64,000 nt of DNA from Dasypus novemcinctus. Lineage: Eukaryota; Chordata; Mammalia; Cingulata; Dasypodidae. Below the pieces are notes generated by a model. The model made no database searches. It had not been told where the DNA came from and saw nothing but the letters and a program-made list of their open reading frames with translations. The stretch is taken from positions 45,273,212 to 45,337,211 of the forward strand of contig NC_080680.1 of NCBI RefSeq assembly GCF_030445035.2, written 5' to 3'. Shown one piece after another: positions 48,601-59,884 of this stretch (within the stretch, counting starts at the first letter, position 1; each line of letters opens with the position of its first letter). Made by a program: the position numbers and the translations under genes.

Positions 48601-49727
48601 GCCTATAAACTCTGAAGCGAGGAGCCACTTCTACCTACATTTGTTACATATAGTAGGCATACCATACATGAGTGAGTTAATGAATGAATGAATGAATAAA
48701 TGAAACAACCTCCGTTTTCTCCTCTGTAAAATGGTGATGTTGGACTGGATGGCCTTTCAACTTTCTCCTGGTTAGACTTCTTATAAAATTCAGGTTATTT
48801 TACCCAAAATATCATGTCCCTGGCAGCTTTAATATCAGAACCACACACAATACATAAACCTAATATATGAAACCCACCACGGACACCTACTGAAGAGGAT
48901 TTAATCCAAGTTAATATTTACTAAATGTGCCAGGACTCGTGAATTACCATCTATTTGAAACTACTAATTTTATTACAAGCTACAGATAACAAAGAGAGGC
49001 ATGTGCATGTGCCCACGGGGATTGTCTCCTTCTCTCTCCTCAGGTGAGTAGCCCTCAGGCAGCAGGGCAGGGTTGCCACGTCCCCAGGCTTGGGGACTAA
49101 GGGAGCCAGGCCTTATGGGGAACCAGGGACCAGCGAAGGCTCTCAGGACGCTCTGCAGCTCTCCCCGCGGGCGTGCAGGCCCTTAGCCCGGCAGGGCCCC
49201 TTTCTGGCCACCACTGCTTCTCAACAGCTTCTTTGAACACCAAGCCCAGACTCTCCTCTCCCTGCGAACTCTGCTGGCTTTGAAAGGCAGCTCAGCTTCT
49301 CACAAGAGCTGTGGCTCCAGAAAGATGAAGCCTCCCATTACTTATAACCCCTCAGCGTTTCAGAGGAAAAGGTTGGCGGTGGCTGCCAAGTCCCAGCAAA
49401 TATTTGGTTAGCTTGGGAAGAATGGATGCTCATTTTCCAACCCTCACAGATTTCTCTGTGCCCAGTTCCTTTTATTAAAAACTTCAAATCCAGAGATAAA
49501 GTCGAATGGCACTGCAGGCTCTAGGCATTCATCTGTAACCCAGGGAGCAGAGCCCAGGATCTAAACAAAGAAAAGCTTAATCAATAGAACTCATGAATTT
49601 CCTCTAGGAGCAGGGCCTAACGTACCAGAAAAATAAGCAGAGGGGCTCCTCTCTGCCGCTTTCTTAAGGTGGATATTTACGGGAAGGGATGGAGAAAGCT
49701 CTTGCAGTTGATGGGGCAGGGGTCAGC
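48601..49727. other. Unclassified; GC-richer part near 49060-49280
   Basis: An L2/MIR-like end with GAAT repeats lies at about 48640-48705. The stretch 49060-49280 keeps CpGs (ctccccgcgggcgtgc), but no gene is recognised. Confidence 0.4.
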
Positions 49728-50035
49728 AAACTACCTTCAGTTCATGGGCCAGATCTGGCCTATTGCTTGCTTTTGTACAGTCTGTAAATTAAGAATTTTT
49801 TTTTTTACGTCTTTAAATGGGTGAACAAAATAAAAGTGAATATTTCATGATATCTGAAATTCAAATTTCAGGGTCTCTAAATAAGTTTTATTGGAATACA
49901 TCCGCTTGTTTGTATATTGGTTATGGCTGATTTTGTGCTACAGTGGCAGAGTTGAGTATTTGAGACAGAGGTTGTCTGGCCCATAATGGCTAAAATATTT
50001 ACTATCCAGCCCTTTGAGGAGAAAATTTGCAGGAC
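49728..50035 (+). mobile_element. Non-autonomous hAT element
   Basis: Begins caggggtcagcaaactacc, passes tgggccagatctggcc, taagttttattggaatacat and ttgtctggcccataatggc, and ends near gagaaaatttgc. This is the layout of a known mammalian hAT MER. The 3' terminus is decayed. Confidence 0.65.
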
Positions 50036-50299
50036 CTTGGAGCAGGAGATGCAGACTTGGGCTTCCTGGTATTTGAACTATCAGAACCTCATACAATACG
50101 TAAACCCACTAGGGACACCTATTGAAGAGGATTTAATCCAAGCTAATATTAACTAAGGACTCATCTTACCATATTGATAAATATGGTATCAATATAGAGA
50201 TAAATAATTTTAAAGCAAATACTTGTATAGCTCGGCATTTGAGTCAAGAACTAACACAATGTCCCTCACTACTCCAGAAGTCCTTCCTGGACCCTGTTC

Positions 50300-50727
50300 T
50301 GGTTTCCTAGGCTGCTTAAGCAAATACCATGCATTGGGAATTTATTATTTTATGGTTTTGAGGCTTAAAGAAAATCTAAATCAAGGCATCATCAAGGCGA
50401 TGCTTTCTTCCCAAAGACTGGCAATCCAGGGCTGGCTGCTGGTGATCCTTGGTTCTTAGTTTGTCACATGGCAAGGCATGTAGCTGTGTTTCCTGCTCTC
50501 TCCCTTGATGTCAGCTTCTGGCTGCTCCCTCTGACATTCTCTGTGTCTGAATTTTGTTCCCTTGTAAAGGACTCCAGTAATAGGATTAAGACCCATCCTG
50601 ATTGAGGTGGCCACACCTTAACTGAAGTTACCTCATCAAAAGGTCCTACTTACAATGGGTTCACACTCACAGGAATGGATTAAAATTTAAGAACATGCTT
50701 TTCTAGGGTACACACAGCTCCAAAGCA
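50300..50727 (-). mobile_element. MLT1-like LTR
   Basis: Starts tggtttcctaggctgctt, with gttttgaggcttaaag, aatcaaggcatcatcaagg, ggccacaccttaactgaag and ttctagggtacacac near the end. Related in layout to 41009-41390. Confidence 0.65.
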
Positions 50728-50744
50728 TCTGGTCTACCAGAGAT

Positions 50745-51215
50745 AACCAGTGTCTGGACCTTTGTGATAATATTTTTCCTTCCTGTTCATTATACTTTTA
50801 CCATTTAAACTGTATAGCTTAATATATTGCTTGTTTTTTTCTCTGTATATAAATAAATTAACACTATATTTGCTTTTGTGACTTGCCTTATTCTCTCAAT
50901 ATAGTTTGTGAGACTGCTCTGAGTTATTGTGTGTCACTGCACTTCTGTCATTTTCTTTTTAGTGTGGTATTTTACTATATTGCTTTACCACAGTTCATTT
51001 ATTCATTTTGGTGCTGATGGACAGTTGGGTCATTTCCAGTTTGTGGCTACTACAAATAACATTGCTATGAATGTTCTGTAAGTGAACATTCTGTATGTGA
51101 ACTGTCATTTACTTATGCAAAAGTTTCTCAAGAAGAGCGGATTTATTGGGTCATACGGGATGTGTGACTTTGAATTACCAGTTAATGTCAAACTGTTCTC
51201 CAAAGTGGTTGGACA
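50745..51215 (-). mobile_element. L1M remnant (reverse)
   Basis: Shows taccacagttcatttattca, ggtcatttccagtttgtgg and gaactttg-free text with cgggatgtgtgac. A diverged reversed L1 3' region. Confidence 0.65.
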
Positions 51216-51452
51216 AGTCATTCCCATCAGCTGCCTCCTTTTAGGGAGCTAAGAAGCCCTTTGTGTCTTGTTGGTCACAGCACTATTTCCATCTCCACAA
51301 CCCTGAACCAAGAGGCATCTGGTGTCTGCCACTACCTCCTCCGCCCCAGTACCCCAGGGGATGTGGCAGCCATCATCCCTTCTGCTTTGTATTTCCCTTA
51401 AAATAATTCTCAAGTCTTAAAAATGTAGCCAGAGAAGAGTCAACTTTGATTT

Positions 51453-51550
51453 TTTTTTTTTTTTTTTTAAAGATACTGGAGCTGGATATTGAACCAGGGA
51501 CCTTGTTTGTGGGAAGCTGGCGCTCAACCACTGAGCCACAGTCACTCCCC
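51453..51550 (-). mobile_element. Short tRNA-Ala-derived SINE
   Basis: An 18-base T-run is followed by ttgaaccagggaccttg and caaccactgagccacagtc, the complement of a tRNA-like head with an A tail. Confidence 0.7.
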
Positions 51551-52056
51551 TCTAAGATTGATTCTTGAGTTTATATGCTAGATATCCTGTTAGATTCACA
51601 TGTCTGACTAGTAGGCCAGCCAGGGGTGAGAAGGACGTGTTCTCCCAGCAGGAAGAGAAAGAGAAGAGAAGAGAAGTCATCATGGCCAAAGAGTTAGGGT
51701 GGACAGGAGAGGAGCTTTGGGACATGGGGGCTGCCCCTTTTAAAATTGGGAAATCAGAGGGCTTCAAAAGTCAGGGGAGCAGCACCCGGGAGCTCATGCT
51801 GGTGTACTCTGCAGTGTTCTAAGAAAACGGGGCAGAAAAGGGACCGTCCTCGGGCTGCCAGCATGCTGAAACCCCGTCACCTGGAGCACCAGCTTGAGAG
51901 GCATTTTTGAAGTATGATGTAGCACTACACTGAAAAGGCACCAATAAACCCCAAGCACTAGCACACATTTATCCAGTTTGTGGAGCGGATTAATAGAATA
52001 ACCAATAAAACATGTATAAAAGCTTTAATTAAATCTGATGAAATAAAACTTCATGT

Positions 52057-52062
52057 TTTATT
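52057..52062 (-). terminator. Distal poly(A) signal inside a palindrome
   Basis: The minus strand reads CATAAATAAAACATG. The hexamer lies in a perfect 9-base inverted repeat, AAATAAAAC at 52041-52049 and GTTTTATTT at 52055-52063, with a 5-base loop. The plus strand therefore carries AATAAA as well, at 52042-52047. This could be an alternative end for GLIS3. Confidence 0.4.
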
Positions 52063-52349
52063 TATGGACACTCCCAACATGTAAAGGATTCAGGGAGACA
52101 TTCATTTTTACTGCCATTTCGTCCTCATATCTATAATTAAATCCAGGCTGCAGCTCTGGCCCAAAGCAATGCGGCATTTTAAAGCAGGCCTTGGACACCG
52201 CAACCCCCCCCCATCTGCTTTTAATTATAATTACCATCCCCAATATGAAGGGAGCTGATGGCAAAACAAAACAAAATAATAAAACAAACAAACAATGGCT
52301 GTTGCCATTGTGTTTTAAAGCCACATGCTGAAGGAGAATTTCAGGCAGG

Positions 52350-55300
52350 CTGGTGTATCCTCTCTTTCCAGTTTTATTCTGTACCAAGTGCACAATCCCT
52401 TCATTTTACTTTTGACATAAAAAAAGGACTTCATGAAACAAGACAAAATAACTTATGATTATATGAAACATAACTGTGACAAATCACAAAACTATACATA
52501 TTAATAGAAAAAAGTGTACCTAATTCTTTAAAAGATTTATGACAATACGCACCAGATGTGCCCCTAGAGTAAAATCGGTCCCGTATCCAGCATGATATAT
52601 GCAGTTCATTTCTCTACATGAGTGTATATAACTATGTACAAGAGTCTGTGTGATTTATAGAAAACAGATTTCCACTTCCCCCTCCCAAAGTGCTTTATGT
52701 CAGCAACATTACACAGGATGCTCTGCTGTCTGTACAAAATAAATCTCTTCTTTTTTACACTCGCCATTTCTCCAATGAGTGCTTTTTTTTTTGCTTTATC
52801 CGTTGCAAAAAAAAAAAAAGTAACCGCAGAAATTCCACACCACCAACTAAAAGTGCCATGTAAAAAAAATGCTGCTATAAAATGACATGGTCAAAACAGT
52901 CAAATAAAATACCAGATAATTAAATTGAACATTTACAGTCACTATTCCCAATACTTCAAGGCAATCAGAAAGTTAAAGTCCTGGAATGGAGGGAGTTTAA
53001 CATTTACCCTTGTTCAAAACTGGTTTTAGTAAACTAGTGTGCTTGACAGCTGGTAATTTAAAAACAACAGAATACAACCAATACTCCATTATCAATGGAA
53101 ATGATCTTGCGACCCACTGAACACCTTTCCCCCCCAATTTTAGTCACCTACGTCATTTGAGTGAGACACAACTAAAGGGAGATAACCCAAAGCACTAGAA
53201 ATATTTAAATATTATTTAACAGCTGATCAGAGGCTAAATTACAACTGTTTTGATGCAATCCCTTGAGAGATTAAGATAACACAGAAAATGAAATATATCT
53301 AGGAATACTGATTTTCTTTTTTATCATAATAGGATAATTGGCTTTGGGTTGTACATGTTTTACAAGCACCTGGTTTTGTTTTTGTTTTTTTTAAAAAGGG
53401 GAATGACAATATCTGTTCATATATGTATGAAAATGGTTACATATCAAGACTATAAAAGGTCAAGAAGTGGAAGGGAATGATTTTTTTCAAGTTTCCACTC
53501 CTACTTCTACCCAAGTCATGATGGAAACATATATAGCTCTTCCACAATGTGAAGGTAAACAAAGAAGGATTTGTAAGATCAGGAGAGTCTGGAATTGAAG
53601 GGCAGCGAGGGGTTTGGAGGGAACCTGAATGTGTCCTGTGCCCTGAGGCCCTAAGGGCAAACCTGCAGCCACAAGCGTGCGGAGGTGGGTGAGGGGTCCC
53701 GGCTGCCCTGGGCCCTGCTTCCTGGTTCTCCCCATAACACGAATGCCCCCAGGGACCCGGCTAACTCCCGGGCGGGAGGGCCTGCAAGGGCCGTGGCTGC
53801 CAGGCTCCTCCGTGGGGGTGGCATCGCTGTGAGACCCTTCTAAGACCAGAGACTTCACAATCTCGGTCTCAGCTGAGCGGGAGATGGCAGCCGGGGCTCG
53901 GGGGTCCCACTTCTTGCTTGTCCTCCTTTCCCTTTCCTCTTTAAATCATGTAAAACCTCAAGGCACGGCTGAAAACGACAACTGCAATAACCATCTTGCC
54001 TTTTAATTCTGTTCCTGCTCATCCCACAAATGGAATATATTTAGTGTTTCTCATAAAAGCTTCACAATTTAAGAAGGAATTGATTGTGTCTCTAAATCTA
54101 CCGGTATTCCTTTCTTTCCAGAGTGTGACAAAGGGACACAGGAGGGATGCTATCAACCAGGCCAGTGTAACCGTGTGTGTGTCCTTGCTTCACCCCAGCC
54201 ACAGGGCCCACGGTGTCTGCAAGGGTGGTACCTTACATGCAGCCTGAGAGCGCATCTGTAGAGGAAGGCCGATGTGCATCCTTCTGGAAAGCAGAGCAGG
54301 GTTTCCTAAAGTGCATAACCCATCTCTTTTGCAGACGTGGACGTCTGCATGACTGCTGTTCTCTAAGCAGAGCCCACCAGTGAAACTAGATGGACCAAGT
54401 GCACTTGGAGCCACACTTGATTCTTTATTCATCTCATTCTACTGTGTGTTGGAATGCACTTCAGAATCAGGGAGAGCGTTACTGATTGTGGGATCAGACT
54501 GGAAGGAGCAATCTGTCATGATACAAACTGACACAGGATTCCAAGTCTGAAACCAAGTTGCTTAACTGTCTTCCTGAAGACTGTACTTATCTCTGTTTGA
54601 CTAGTAGCAATGTTTCATTTTTGTTCATGAAAGATTTTTTAAGAGAGAGAAAGAAACATTGAGATGTGATAAAACCAGAATGTCAGAATTCGCCAGGTCT
54701 TTGTGGTTTGGCTAACTTTTATAGCCTATGCCATAGGGCTCAGGATCTCTTTAAGAGCTTTATAAAGGTGCCACAGAGAGTGGCTGTCCGTTTAGGCTTG
54801 CTATCAAATGGCACTGTGAAAATCTGTGAAAATCCCAAGCCCTCAAACCCTTTTGAGAACAAGGGCTGCCTCCTTCTGCCCACCTTTCTGAAACTGTCCC
54901 CTCTGCCTGCCTTAGGCTGGACCTTCCCAGAGCTGATGGTCAGACATTGGTGGGCGGTAGGCATGTCTAAACCCCAGGGAGGTAGGGAGTGAGAGAGATG
55001 GGAAAAGAGGGAGAGAAGAAACAGACAGACCAGTGTATATCCCTAGGAGGCCAGCAAAGACTGTGAAATCACTGGACAGACACCTGCCCTCCCTAGTCTG
55101 GATTTCCCACAAGTCAGTGTGTCCTTATTCTCACATCGTCTGGTGCTCCTGTGGACAGAGCACCAGAGTGCGGCCGTGGGTGAACTGGTCAGAAGATCTT
55201 TTCCTTTTAACAAGGACTTTGCACAGTCAACCCACAAGGGCTCCAGCTAGGGCACTGGGGAGTGGGGTTGGGTGCCCTCCCGTTTCCTCAGGTAGCTTTT

Positions 55301-56151
55301 GCTAACTGCAAAACTAACAGCCTGGGAGTGCTCACAGGTTGCAAGGTGGGGCCAAGCAGAGCTATGGCTGTGGCAAATGTATGTAGGTGGGGTGATTAAG
55401 AACAGACCTCTAATTAGTTTTTTTTTCTTTTTAAAGTAGATGTAAATAATGTCTTGAAAACGAAAGAACTTAGGTTGCTGGAATATAGAACAAACTGTAA
55501 AACTGTAGTGTATTTCAAGGGACTGTGCTTGGCAGAATCTTTTAGTTTGGCTGTCGGGGGAACACTGAAAAGCAATTGGTTAGCACGGGGCTAGCTAATG
55601 AGAGGGGCGGCTGGCTCGCTACAATGCCAGGCCAGTGCTGGGAGAGCCAGGGGGTGGGGAAGTGCCAAGACTTGAGGCCACACTGTGCTTTGGACATGGG
55701 TTCGATTCCCCTCGTCCCTGGCTTTGCGTGGGGCCAGCAGTGAGGGTAGGCACTCACGAGGCCTCCGGCAATTTGGGTTGTCTTCCCTAGATGGAGTTTT
55801 CTGTAAGGGTGATCCCCAAACCACATTTCCACATGATTTCCTCGGTGTCTTCTGAGGGTTGACCACCAGGCACTACCAGGAATCTGGTAGGAGAATCTAA
55901 ATTCCCTTTAAAAGAAGGTTCTGCTGGTCACCTGGTCCAGCAAACCCCCGAGAGAAAAAGGAGCAACTGCAGACATCCATGCGTAGCCCAGCTCCGAGCA
56001 TCCAGTCCTGCCTTCCAAAGACATGGCTGTGACTTTGCCGGTCCTTCTGCTGATTTGGTCGACATCCTTTTTCATGCAGACTGAGGAATGAAAACTAAAG
56101 GTGGCACGCATCAAAAAAGTTCTGGATGTGCCGTCGAGGCCAGGGGAAATT
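52350..56151 (-). other. GLIS3: GLIS3 3' untranslated region (predicted)
   Basis: About 3.8 kb of mostly unique sequence follows the GLIS3 stop and runs to an AATAAA at 52373-52378 on the minus strand. A long 3' UTR fits the known large size of the GLIS3 transcript. I recognised no SINE, LTR or L1 in it, in contrast to the rest of the window, which suggests constraint. The stop-proximal part (about 53600-56100) is GC-richer. The distal part (52350-53500) is AT-rich, with homopolymers and ATTTA-like words near 53200. Open frames inside it, including 53487-53858 minus, have no recognisable product. The exact cleavage site is not visible, and a distal signal could extend the UTR to about 52035. 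Confidence 0.7.
52373..52378 (-). terminator. Proximal poly(A) signal AATAAA for GLIS3
   Basis: The minus strand reads GTACAGAATAAAACTGG, a canonical hexamer about 3.8 kb after the stop. Cleavage would be expected 10-30 bases further on (about 52343-52363). A U/GU-rich run at about 52260-52300 on the same strand could be a rather distant downstream element. Confidence 0.55.
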
Positions 56152-56288
56152 TTAGCCTTCTGTATAGACGGAGGAGAGCTGGCTAGGACAGCGGTCCACA
56201 GCACTGATCTGCAAGAATGTGGGGTCTTCGGGCCCACTGCGAAGAGACTCGCCAAAGAGGCTTGAGGAGCCTGAAGGCAAATCATACA
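56152..56288 (-). CDS. GLIS3: GLIS3 terminal coding exon with stop codon
   Basis: This is the coding part of the last exon. The acceptor is tttctcttccag, and the exon opens with TGTATGAT. The G carried from the upstream exon makes V, giving VYDLPSGSSSLFGESLRSG, then a Ser/Asp-rich stretch, then the ending CPSQLSSVYTEG and TAA. The 137 bases are 2 plus 45 codons including stop, so the join with 57271-57453 is exact. This matches the GLIS3 C-terminus as I remember it. A few substitutions relative to my memory of human (for example S to G after DLPS, and A to P in GPEDP) look like ordinary divergence. In GLIS3 the C-terminal region carries transactivation function. No frameshift or premature stop is present, so the gene looks intact here. 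The gene symbol rests on recollection of the family, not a search. Confidence 0.9.
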
Positions 56289-56539
56289 CTGGAAGAGAAA
56301 GAACACAAGACGTCAATGACTTCTGCCATGCTATCCTCACTGGGTCTATGGTGGCAGCAATACAGTGTACCAAATGCTGACTGGGGGCCACTGAGGCAGC
56401 TAAACGTGGGCTAGGCCTTTGGGGGGGTGGGGTCCTCAGTGACCTTATGGGGGAGGACCCTGACCTAGAGGCAGCTGGCAAAAAAATGGTGTGACACAAA
56501 AGTAAAGTGTTCTTGGGAAGGGTGACGGAGGTCTCAAAA

Positions 56540-56805
56540 AGGAGGTGATATTAAAGTTGAGTCATAAAAAGGATGGTATTCACACAGAGGGAGAGGTAGG
56601 AAAAGAGCATTCCAGAAGAAGGAAACAGGGAGCAGACAGAGAGCGAGGGGCATGTGGACCACGTGTGCTGGCGATGTGTATACAGGTCTACAGCGTTCGG
56701 TCAGGCCTAACTCTTGGGGGCTTTGGACGCCATGCTGAGGAGATTAGATTTCATTCTCTAGATGACTAGAAATTATTTAAGGTATTTGAACATGAAAACA
56801 GCACA
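56540..56805 (+). mobile_element. L2/CR1-type remnant in GLIS3 intron
   Basis: Shows gagcattccagaagaagg, ttggacgccatgctgagg and gattagatttcattct, a typical ancient mammalian LINE pattern. Subfamily not resolved. Confidence 0.45.
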
Positions 56806-56869
56806 TCTGATACTTCATTTTTAAAAAATTATGTAGATTTTACTAAATCTATCCATTTGGTCTAAATTG

Positions 56870-57000
56870 TGGTTCTCAATCAGGTCCTATTTTGCCCTCC
56901 AGGGGATATTTAGCAATGTCTGGAGACATTTTTGATTGTCACAACTGGGGTAGATGCTACTGGCATCTTGACCCTTCATTTTTGGAAACAATGCTATGGT
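56870..57000 (+). mobile_element. hAT-type MER remnant in GLIS3 intron
   Basis: Shows gtggttctcaatcagg, agcaatgtctggagacattt and gattgtcacaactgggg. The terminus and the tgtctggagacatttttg core are typical of a mammalian DNA transposon fossil. Confidence 0.6.
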
Positions 57001-57270
57001 AGTATGGAGGGCAGGATGGTTGACTTAGGCTTGCTGGAAGGCTGCTTGAATGCTGATACCACCAGAATTAGGGTGGCAGGAGTGGGGCTGGTGAAGGGCT
57101 AGGAAAGAAGAGAGGGTACAGGTGAAAGGGTAGATTCAATCAGGGGTAGATTCAACAGGACTTGGTGCATTCATGTGCTGGGTCAAGTCCAGTCCAAGTG
57201 GTCAAAGGAAACCCACCCAGTTTCTCCCACCAGTCTTCCCAAGTTTCTAAGTCTTGTACACCAAACACAC

Positions 57271-57453
57271 CTGCAATGCCCGAGTGGCTTGAGAAAGCTC
57301 TGTGGAAAACATCAAAACCAGTCTGTCCCATGGATGTGGGGACCAGGCAGTCCTCAAAGGAAGGCACCACACTGCAGGAGCTGCCGGGCGGTGCGGCTCT
57401 CTGGGAGTCGGGGTAATGCGGGGGGCAGAAGGTCTGCAGTTGCCCATAGAATC
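57271..57453 (-). CDS. GLIS3: GLIS3 penultimate coding exon (C-terminal region)
   Basis: GLIS3 is a nuclear Kruppel-like transcription factor with five C2H2 fingers. It is known for roles in pancreatic beta cells, insulin transcription, thyroid and kidney. This 183-base exon encodes part of its C-terminal, non-finger region. The translation begins FYGQLQTFCPPHYPDSQ and includes SVVPSFEDCLVPTSMGQ and FDVFHRAFSSHSGIA, which I recognise as GLIS3. The upstream intron ends in a pyrimidine-rich tract and CAG; the exon ends ATTGCAG followed by gtgtgt. Two bases complete a codon begun in the previous exon, and the final G completes Val with the next exon, so phase is continuous. The segment PPHY matches a PPxY motif, a WW-domain ligand type. 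The frame has no stop. The preceding exon, which should end in residues such as HVHG, was not found and probably lies beyond position 64000. Confidence 0.9.
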
Positions 57454-57710
57454 CTGAAATAAAAGCAATGGCATTGAACTACCTCAGGGCACAAGTTCCA
57501 AGGATCATTCCAACCCAGTTAGCCCTTCACTCTGCCTATCTTTATATGACAAAATGCCTTCAGTTTTTCAGGCCTGCTGGAAAACCTGAGCACGTCTTCT
57601 ATTCGGAATGCACTGCTATTGGGACTGAAGCTCTTCTACTTTTGTGTTTTGGGGCTTGCTGGCTTATTTTTATTTCCCTCTCTAGTACCTGAAGCTGAAG
57701 GACTTCTAAT

Positions 57711-58079
57711 CTGTTTTTAATGCCCCCTCTCCCTGCCCCCCGCCTCTTGCGCGCTCTGTCCGCTCTCTGTGTCCACTCACTGCATGTTCTTCTGTGTCTG
57801 CTTTTCTTCTCGTCTTCTCTTTAGGAGGCACTGGGAACCGATCCTGGGACTTTCCAATGTGGGAGAGAGGCACTCTATCACTTGAGCCACCTCAGCTCCC
57901 TGGTTTGTTGCATCTCTCACTGTCTTTCCTGTGTGTCTCTTTTTTGTTGTATCAGCTTGCAACCTGGGCCAGCTCACTGTGTGGGCCTGCTCGCTTTCAC
58001 CAGGAGGCCCCAGGAACTGAACCTGGGACCTTCCATACGGTAGATGGAAGCCCAATCACTTGAGCCACATCTGCTTCCC
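57711..58079 (-). mobile_element. Composite DAS-type SINE in GLIS3 intron
   Basis: Flanked by aggacttctaat at 57699-57710 and 58080-58091 (perfect 12 bases). It has two tRNA-like modules in antisense, at about 57825-57900 and 58000-58078. It lies in reverse orientation to the plus strand and so in the same sense as GLIS3 transcription, about 260 bases upstream of the penultimate exon. Confidence 0.9.
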
Positions 58080-58744
58080 AGGACTTCTAATTTTATACGC
58101 TAAAAAGTTCTTATCACTGAATGCCTGACCTTTGGCGACAGTCTTATCCCAGCCCCTCCCACTAGCATAACTTCCTATAGCCTACATTCTAGTCTGTCTT
58201 TACATATGATTAAACCTGAGGAATACTCTTAACAAGGCCCATCTGAAAAAAATTCTGCATAGATACATACATCAACTTTCCAACAAATACATTATACCCA
58301 ATTTATATCTTCATTGTTTTGAATAAGGGCATAGTATTCTACAGTTGGATATACTACAATTTAACTATTATTACTGTTGATCTTTGTAGTAAATGGGAAA
58401 AATGAATAAATTATATAATAAACATGAAGATATATTTCTTAATCTTTGAAAACAATCATCATTTTGTTAATCTTGTTCCATCTACCCCTTTCAATTTTTT
58501 TTCTCATCCAATGGAGTTTTGGTTGGGATTTTATGTGGTGCTTTTCTGGGATCTTTCATACCTTCTATGGTACTTTATTTTTCTTTCTCCCTCCTCTCCT
58601 GGGGATAAATTTCATCAGTGGCTTCTTTCATTAGAGCATATTGGAGAAATTTCATATAACAATGAAATCTTAATTCCATATTTCACTGACAGAGAGAGGA
58701 CTGGGGCTCTGCTGCTGTCTGACTCTCATCATTTGCTGTGTCTG

Positions 58745-58845
58745 TTCTCTCTACTGTAAAATGTGAATGCCATTGTCTACTTCACAGGGCTGTTGTGAAG
58801 ATTAAGTGAGTCACTGGATAAGAAGGTCCATATACAGCATTTTAG
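58745..58845 (+). mobile_element. MIR
   Basis: Shows tactgtaaaatgtgaatgcc, cagggctgttgtgaagatta and agtgagtcactgg. Confidence 0.55.
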
Positions 58846-59884
58846 ACTATTTTATCAAGGTTAGTTATCACTGATGTCACTATTGTGGTTTAGAAAAAAC
58901 AAGAGATTAGTAGAGGAAGTGCCCCAGGGTTTCTTCCATAGCCATAAATGATGGAGAACACAGAAGTATTGCATAGACTCCTTTTTTCCAGTCTTGTGTG
59001 CCTTTCTCTACTAGAACTGCCTCTTCTTAGGTTTGGAAGGCTTTCCTCTTGGTTAAAGAAAATGGAGACACCTGTCAACAGGTAGGGAAGTGCTATTTGG
59101 GTTCTTTTCAGTTCTCTTTAAGTAAAATCTGGGGTTCCTGACACATCTAGCTCACTTAGCCTCCCAGCCCTTTCCTTTTCCCTAAGTGGCCTCAAGATAG
59201 CCTGAGTAACAGGTCAGATTACCCCTGGCTGGGAAGGCCTAGTTACAGTTGCTATTAACTGTCATCAAAGAATGTGGCCTAAGTGCTCATAAAGACATCA
59301 ACCAGCCTTCTAGCAGCTTATGATCCAAGATAGAACTAGCAATGCAGACTTTTGCACAGGATTCACACACAACAGAAAATAAAATAATATCCTTTATAAG
59401 CAGAGGGTGGTACACTTTGCATAAGTTAAGGGAGAAATCCAATAAGGCTGACAAGGATGATTAAATGCATATTAGCAGTAGAGACTAAAAAAATACCTAA
59501 GGAAATTCCACATCAAGGCAGAAGAGGATAGAATGGAGAACCATTAGTTTTTCTCATTTTGATTCCCAAAAGCTTCTTCATGATCCGAACAGACAGGTGG
59601 GCAAAGGACACCAACAGACCACTCACAAATAAAGACTAATTTCACTGATAAACTGATATGGAAAGACTGTCTATCCTCTGGCCTTCAAAGAAATAAAAAT
59701 CAAGACAAAAATAAAGTACCATTTTCTACCTATCACAGTAGTAAAGATTTCTAAAGGTCATTCTCAGCACTGAAGTGAGAATGGTGAAGAAGTCACTTCT
59801 ACATGGTATTATAGAAATCACAAAAGAGTACAGGCCTTTTGGCAGTTTTACATTTATCAGAATCCTAAAAGTGTTCATACTATT

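Larger units (their letters stand above)
56289..57270 (-). other. GLIS3: Last intron of GLIS3
   Basis: This 982-base intron has a GT donor (gtgtgtttgg, next to 57271) and an AG acceptor (tctttctcttccag, next to 56288). It contains old repeat remnants (an L2/CR1-like piece at about 56540-56800 and a hAT-like piece at about 56870-57000) and no young DAS SINE. Confidence 0.85.

Noticed and set aside
53487-53858. 123-codon minus frame in the GLIS3 3' UTR.
   Set aside because: It opens with GTG, lies after the GLIS3 stop, and the peptide is low in recognisable motifs. Better read as untranslated.
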